NCBI RefSeq assembly: GCF_003254395.2
Contig: NC_037648.1
Coordinates: forward strand, 7,870,135-7,934,134
Direction: 5' to 3'
From: Apis mellifera
Lineage: Eukaryota > Arthropoda > Insecta > Hymenoptera > Apidae
Length of the DNA: 64,000 nucleotides
Position 1 is the stretch's first letter. Every line of letters begins with the position of its first letter. Both the position numbers and the translations under genes were made by a program. This document shows, piece after piece, positions 62,631 to 64,000 of the stretch. The notes beneath the pieces were generated by a model. The model was given only the letters and a program-made list of their open reading frames with translations, ran no database searches and was not told where the DNA came from.

Positions 62631-63420
62631 ACGCAGCAAATAAGTCATATTAATTTTATACAGATTCGAGACGAGTCCATTTTTCCTCGAGGGGAGAATG
62701 GAACAGTTCAATCAATATGAATATCGATAGTACAATGACGCGTCAATTTAAATGAAATAAAATTAAATATTTCAGTAAAAAAAAATATATTAATTAAATA
62801 ATAATATACGAAAATTAAATAACATGTAATTATAAAAGAAAATATGTATGTACTACGCAGCAAACAGGACATATTCATTTCATATATATTGGACGAGTCC
62901 ACTTTTCCTCGAGGGGAGAAAGGAACATTCCAATCAATATGAATATCGATAGTAAATGACGCGTCAATTTAGATGAAATAAAATTAAATATTTCAGCAAA
63001 AAAACATATTAATTAAATGATAATATACGAAAATTAAATAATATCTAATTATAAAAGAGAATATGTACGTACTACGCAGCAAACAGGCCATATTCATTTC
63101 ATATATATTGGACGAGTCTACTTTTCCTCGAGGGGAGAAAGGAACATTCCAATCAATATGAATATCGATAGTAAATGACGCGTCAATTTAGATGAAATAA
63201 AATTAAATATTTCAGCAAAAAAACATATTAATTAAATGATAATATACGAAAATTAAATAATATCTAATTATAAAAGAGAATATGTACGTACTACGCAGCA
63301 AACAGGCCATATTCATTTCATATATATTGGACGAGTCCACTTTTCCTCGAGGGGAGAATGGAATAGTCCAATGAATATGAATATTATAATATAATATAAT
63401 AATGCGTTACAATTTCGATG
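62631..63420. repeat. 219-bp tandem array, nearly four units
   Basis: Units start at ACGCAGCAAA near 62,631, 62,855, 63,074 and 63,293, spaced 224, 219 and 219 bp. The last is partial. Each full unit holds, in order, GGACGAGTCC (absent from the first), TTTTCCTCGAGGGGAGAA, GGAACATTCC (altered in the first), AATATCGATAG and the palindrome TGACGCGTCA. The two central units are almost identical, so amplification is recent. On minus two of the units show CTGCGTA|GTACGTAC, a possible donor, but without a convincing acceptor. Confidence 0.9.
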
Positions 63421-63860
63421 AAACAAAATTAATTTTACATATTCGTTTTAATACGGACGAAAGAATTATAAAAATTTATTCTAATAAAATCTACGTTTCT
63501 TAAAAATAAAACATCAAAATCAGCTACAAACCATGTTAGCATATCAATATATAAATTTTTCCTTCGATTCCGACAATCTAACGATAATTTTTCCAAATAA
63601 AAATCAAAATTATAAAATAAAATGTGTAAAAAAAACTATTATATTAAAATGGAACAACAAATTAATTCTAATCAAGGCTCAAACAAAAATGAATTATTAC
63701 TGCGCAATTTCGACGGAATAATGATGACGTCATAATTATCGACAAAGAAACTCACGATATTAATTAATTTCATCATTGTAATTATAAACGGATTATTAAA
63801 TAAACAAAATTCATAGTAATTTATAAAATTTGATAATAAAATATGAATAGAATTACTTAC
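63421..63860 (-). other. Probable first intron, AT-rich
   Basis: AT-rich DNA between exon 1 and the array. A 62-codon plus frame at 63,533-63,721 is Lys/Asn/Ile-rich and looks like background. It contains a full CRE at 63,725. Confidence 0.45.
63725..63732. promoter_or_regulatory. Consensus CRE palindrome
   Basis: TGACGTCA in AT-rich DNA, about 220 bases downstream of the candidate start. It fits CREB/ATF binding. If used, it would make the locus responsive to cAMP or neuronal activity, which is inference only. Confidence 0.45.
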
Positions 63861-63953
63861 TGCGTAGTAGAATCACCGAAGCTAGTCGATCAGCCAGTCA
63901 CATCACAGAGTCACAATCACACGTCCTTTCACGATGACTTTTCACAGGAGACT
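63861..63953 (-). ncRNA. Candidate first exon, 93 nt
   Basis: From the predicted start at 63,953 to the donor CTACTACGCA|GTAAGTAAT, which matches the donor consensus through position +6. It is markedly GC-richer than the intron beside it. The only ATG is followed directly by TGA, so the exon carries no useful reading frame. Confidence 0.5.
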
Positions 63954-63958
63954 GATCC
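63919..63958 (-). promoter_or_regulatory. Initiator plus DPE core promoter
   Basis: On minus, TCAGTC matches the insect initiator with A+1 at 63,953. Exactly at +28 to +34 stands GGACGTG, a full match to the classical Drosophila DPE (RGWCGTG). Correct spacing between the two elements is essential for DPE promoters and is met to the base. No TATA box is visible in the 47 upstream bases, as expected for this class. Confidence 0.6.
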
Positions 63959-64000
63959 TGCGCAGCTAAAAAACCGCCAAAATTCTCTAACAAGCTCTCT
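63959..64000. other. Promoter-upstream edge of window
   Basis: Only 47 bases upstream of the predicted start are present, so upstream control elements or an earlier start cannot be judged. Confidence 0.6.

Larger units (their letters stand above)
48700..63953 (-). ncRNA. Candidate multi-exon long non-coding RNA locus, internally duplicated
   Basis: This locus is inferred from several independent signs on the minus strand. There is an initiator plus DPE promoter at the right end, a short first exon with a strong donor, and GC-richer islands with canonical acceptors and donors. A donor near 53,421 and 57,953 differs in sequence between copies (GTAAGAA versus GTGAGAA) yet stays functional in both. 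Perfect hairpins are kept in both copies of a 4.6-kb tandem module. The 191-nt exon candidate at 51,972-52,162 has stops in every frame, and another frame is broken between copies, which argues against an ordinary protein gene. Exon connectivity, the 3' end and expression are unknown. Several bee long non-coding RNAs are known, but I cannot match this locus to one by eye. Confidence 0.42.

Overview
This looks like 64 kb of insect nuclear DNA, most likely from a hymenopteran and plausibly a bee. That is an inference from base composition: CpG-rich, GC-mixed stretches alternate with very AT-rich stretches, and GA/CT microsatellites are frequent. There are no bacterial features such as operons, Shine-Dalgarno sites or dense coding. 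I recognise no conserved protein family, tRNA, rRNA, CRISPR array or intact transposon. Nearly all long open frames are by-products of microsatellites and GC-rich DNA.

Region 1 to about 47,000 is mixed intergenic or intronic DNA. It holds many simple repeats, two AT-rich tandem repeats (about 6,574-7,047 and 9,721-10,332) and several islands resembling regulatory DNA. These islands contain long perfect palindromes: 16 bp around a CRE core at 15,879, 20 bp at 16,608 and 18 bp at 16,719. There is also a dense homeodomain-type site cluster at 22,281-22,335. The only stretch here that I would consider as protein coding is a 109-codon frame on the minus strand at 18,628-18,957.

Region about 47,700-64,000 is very AT-rich and differently organised. 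GC-richer islands behave like exons of a minus-strand transcription unit. At the right edge an initiator and an exactly placed downstream promoter element (DPE) define a candidate start near 63,953. A 93-nt first exon with no useful reading frame ends in a strong splice donor at 63,861. Further left come a 219-bp tandem array, two tandem copies of a 4.6-kb module (about 53,000-57,555 and 57,556-62,042), and older diverged copies of the module's parts near 48,700-49,510 and 51,960-52,490. Each 4.6-kb copy contains exon-like segments of 48 and 62 nt with canonical splice sites, a long GC-richer exon candidate, perfect hairpins kept in both copies, and about seven copies of the decamer CGCAACACTA.

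The best reading is a multi-exon, internally duplicated long non-coding RNA locus. One spliced 54-codon small reading frame is the main alternative. The gene model rests on sequence signals alone and has not been tested against RNA data.
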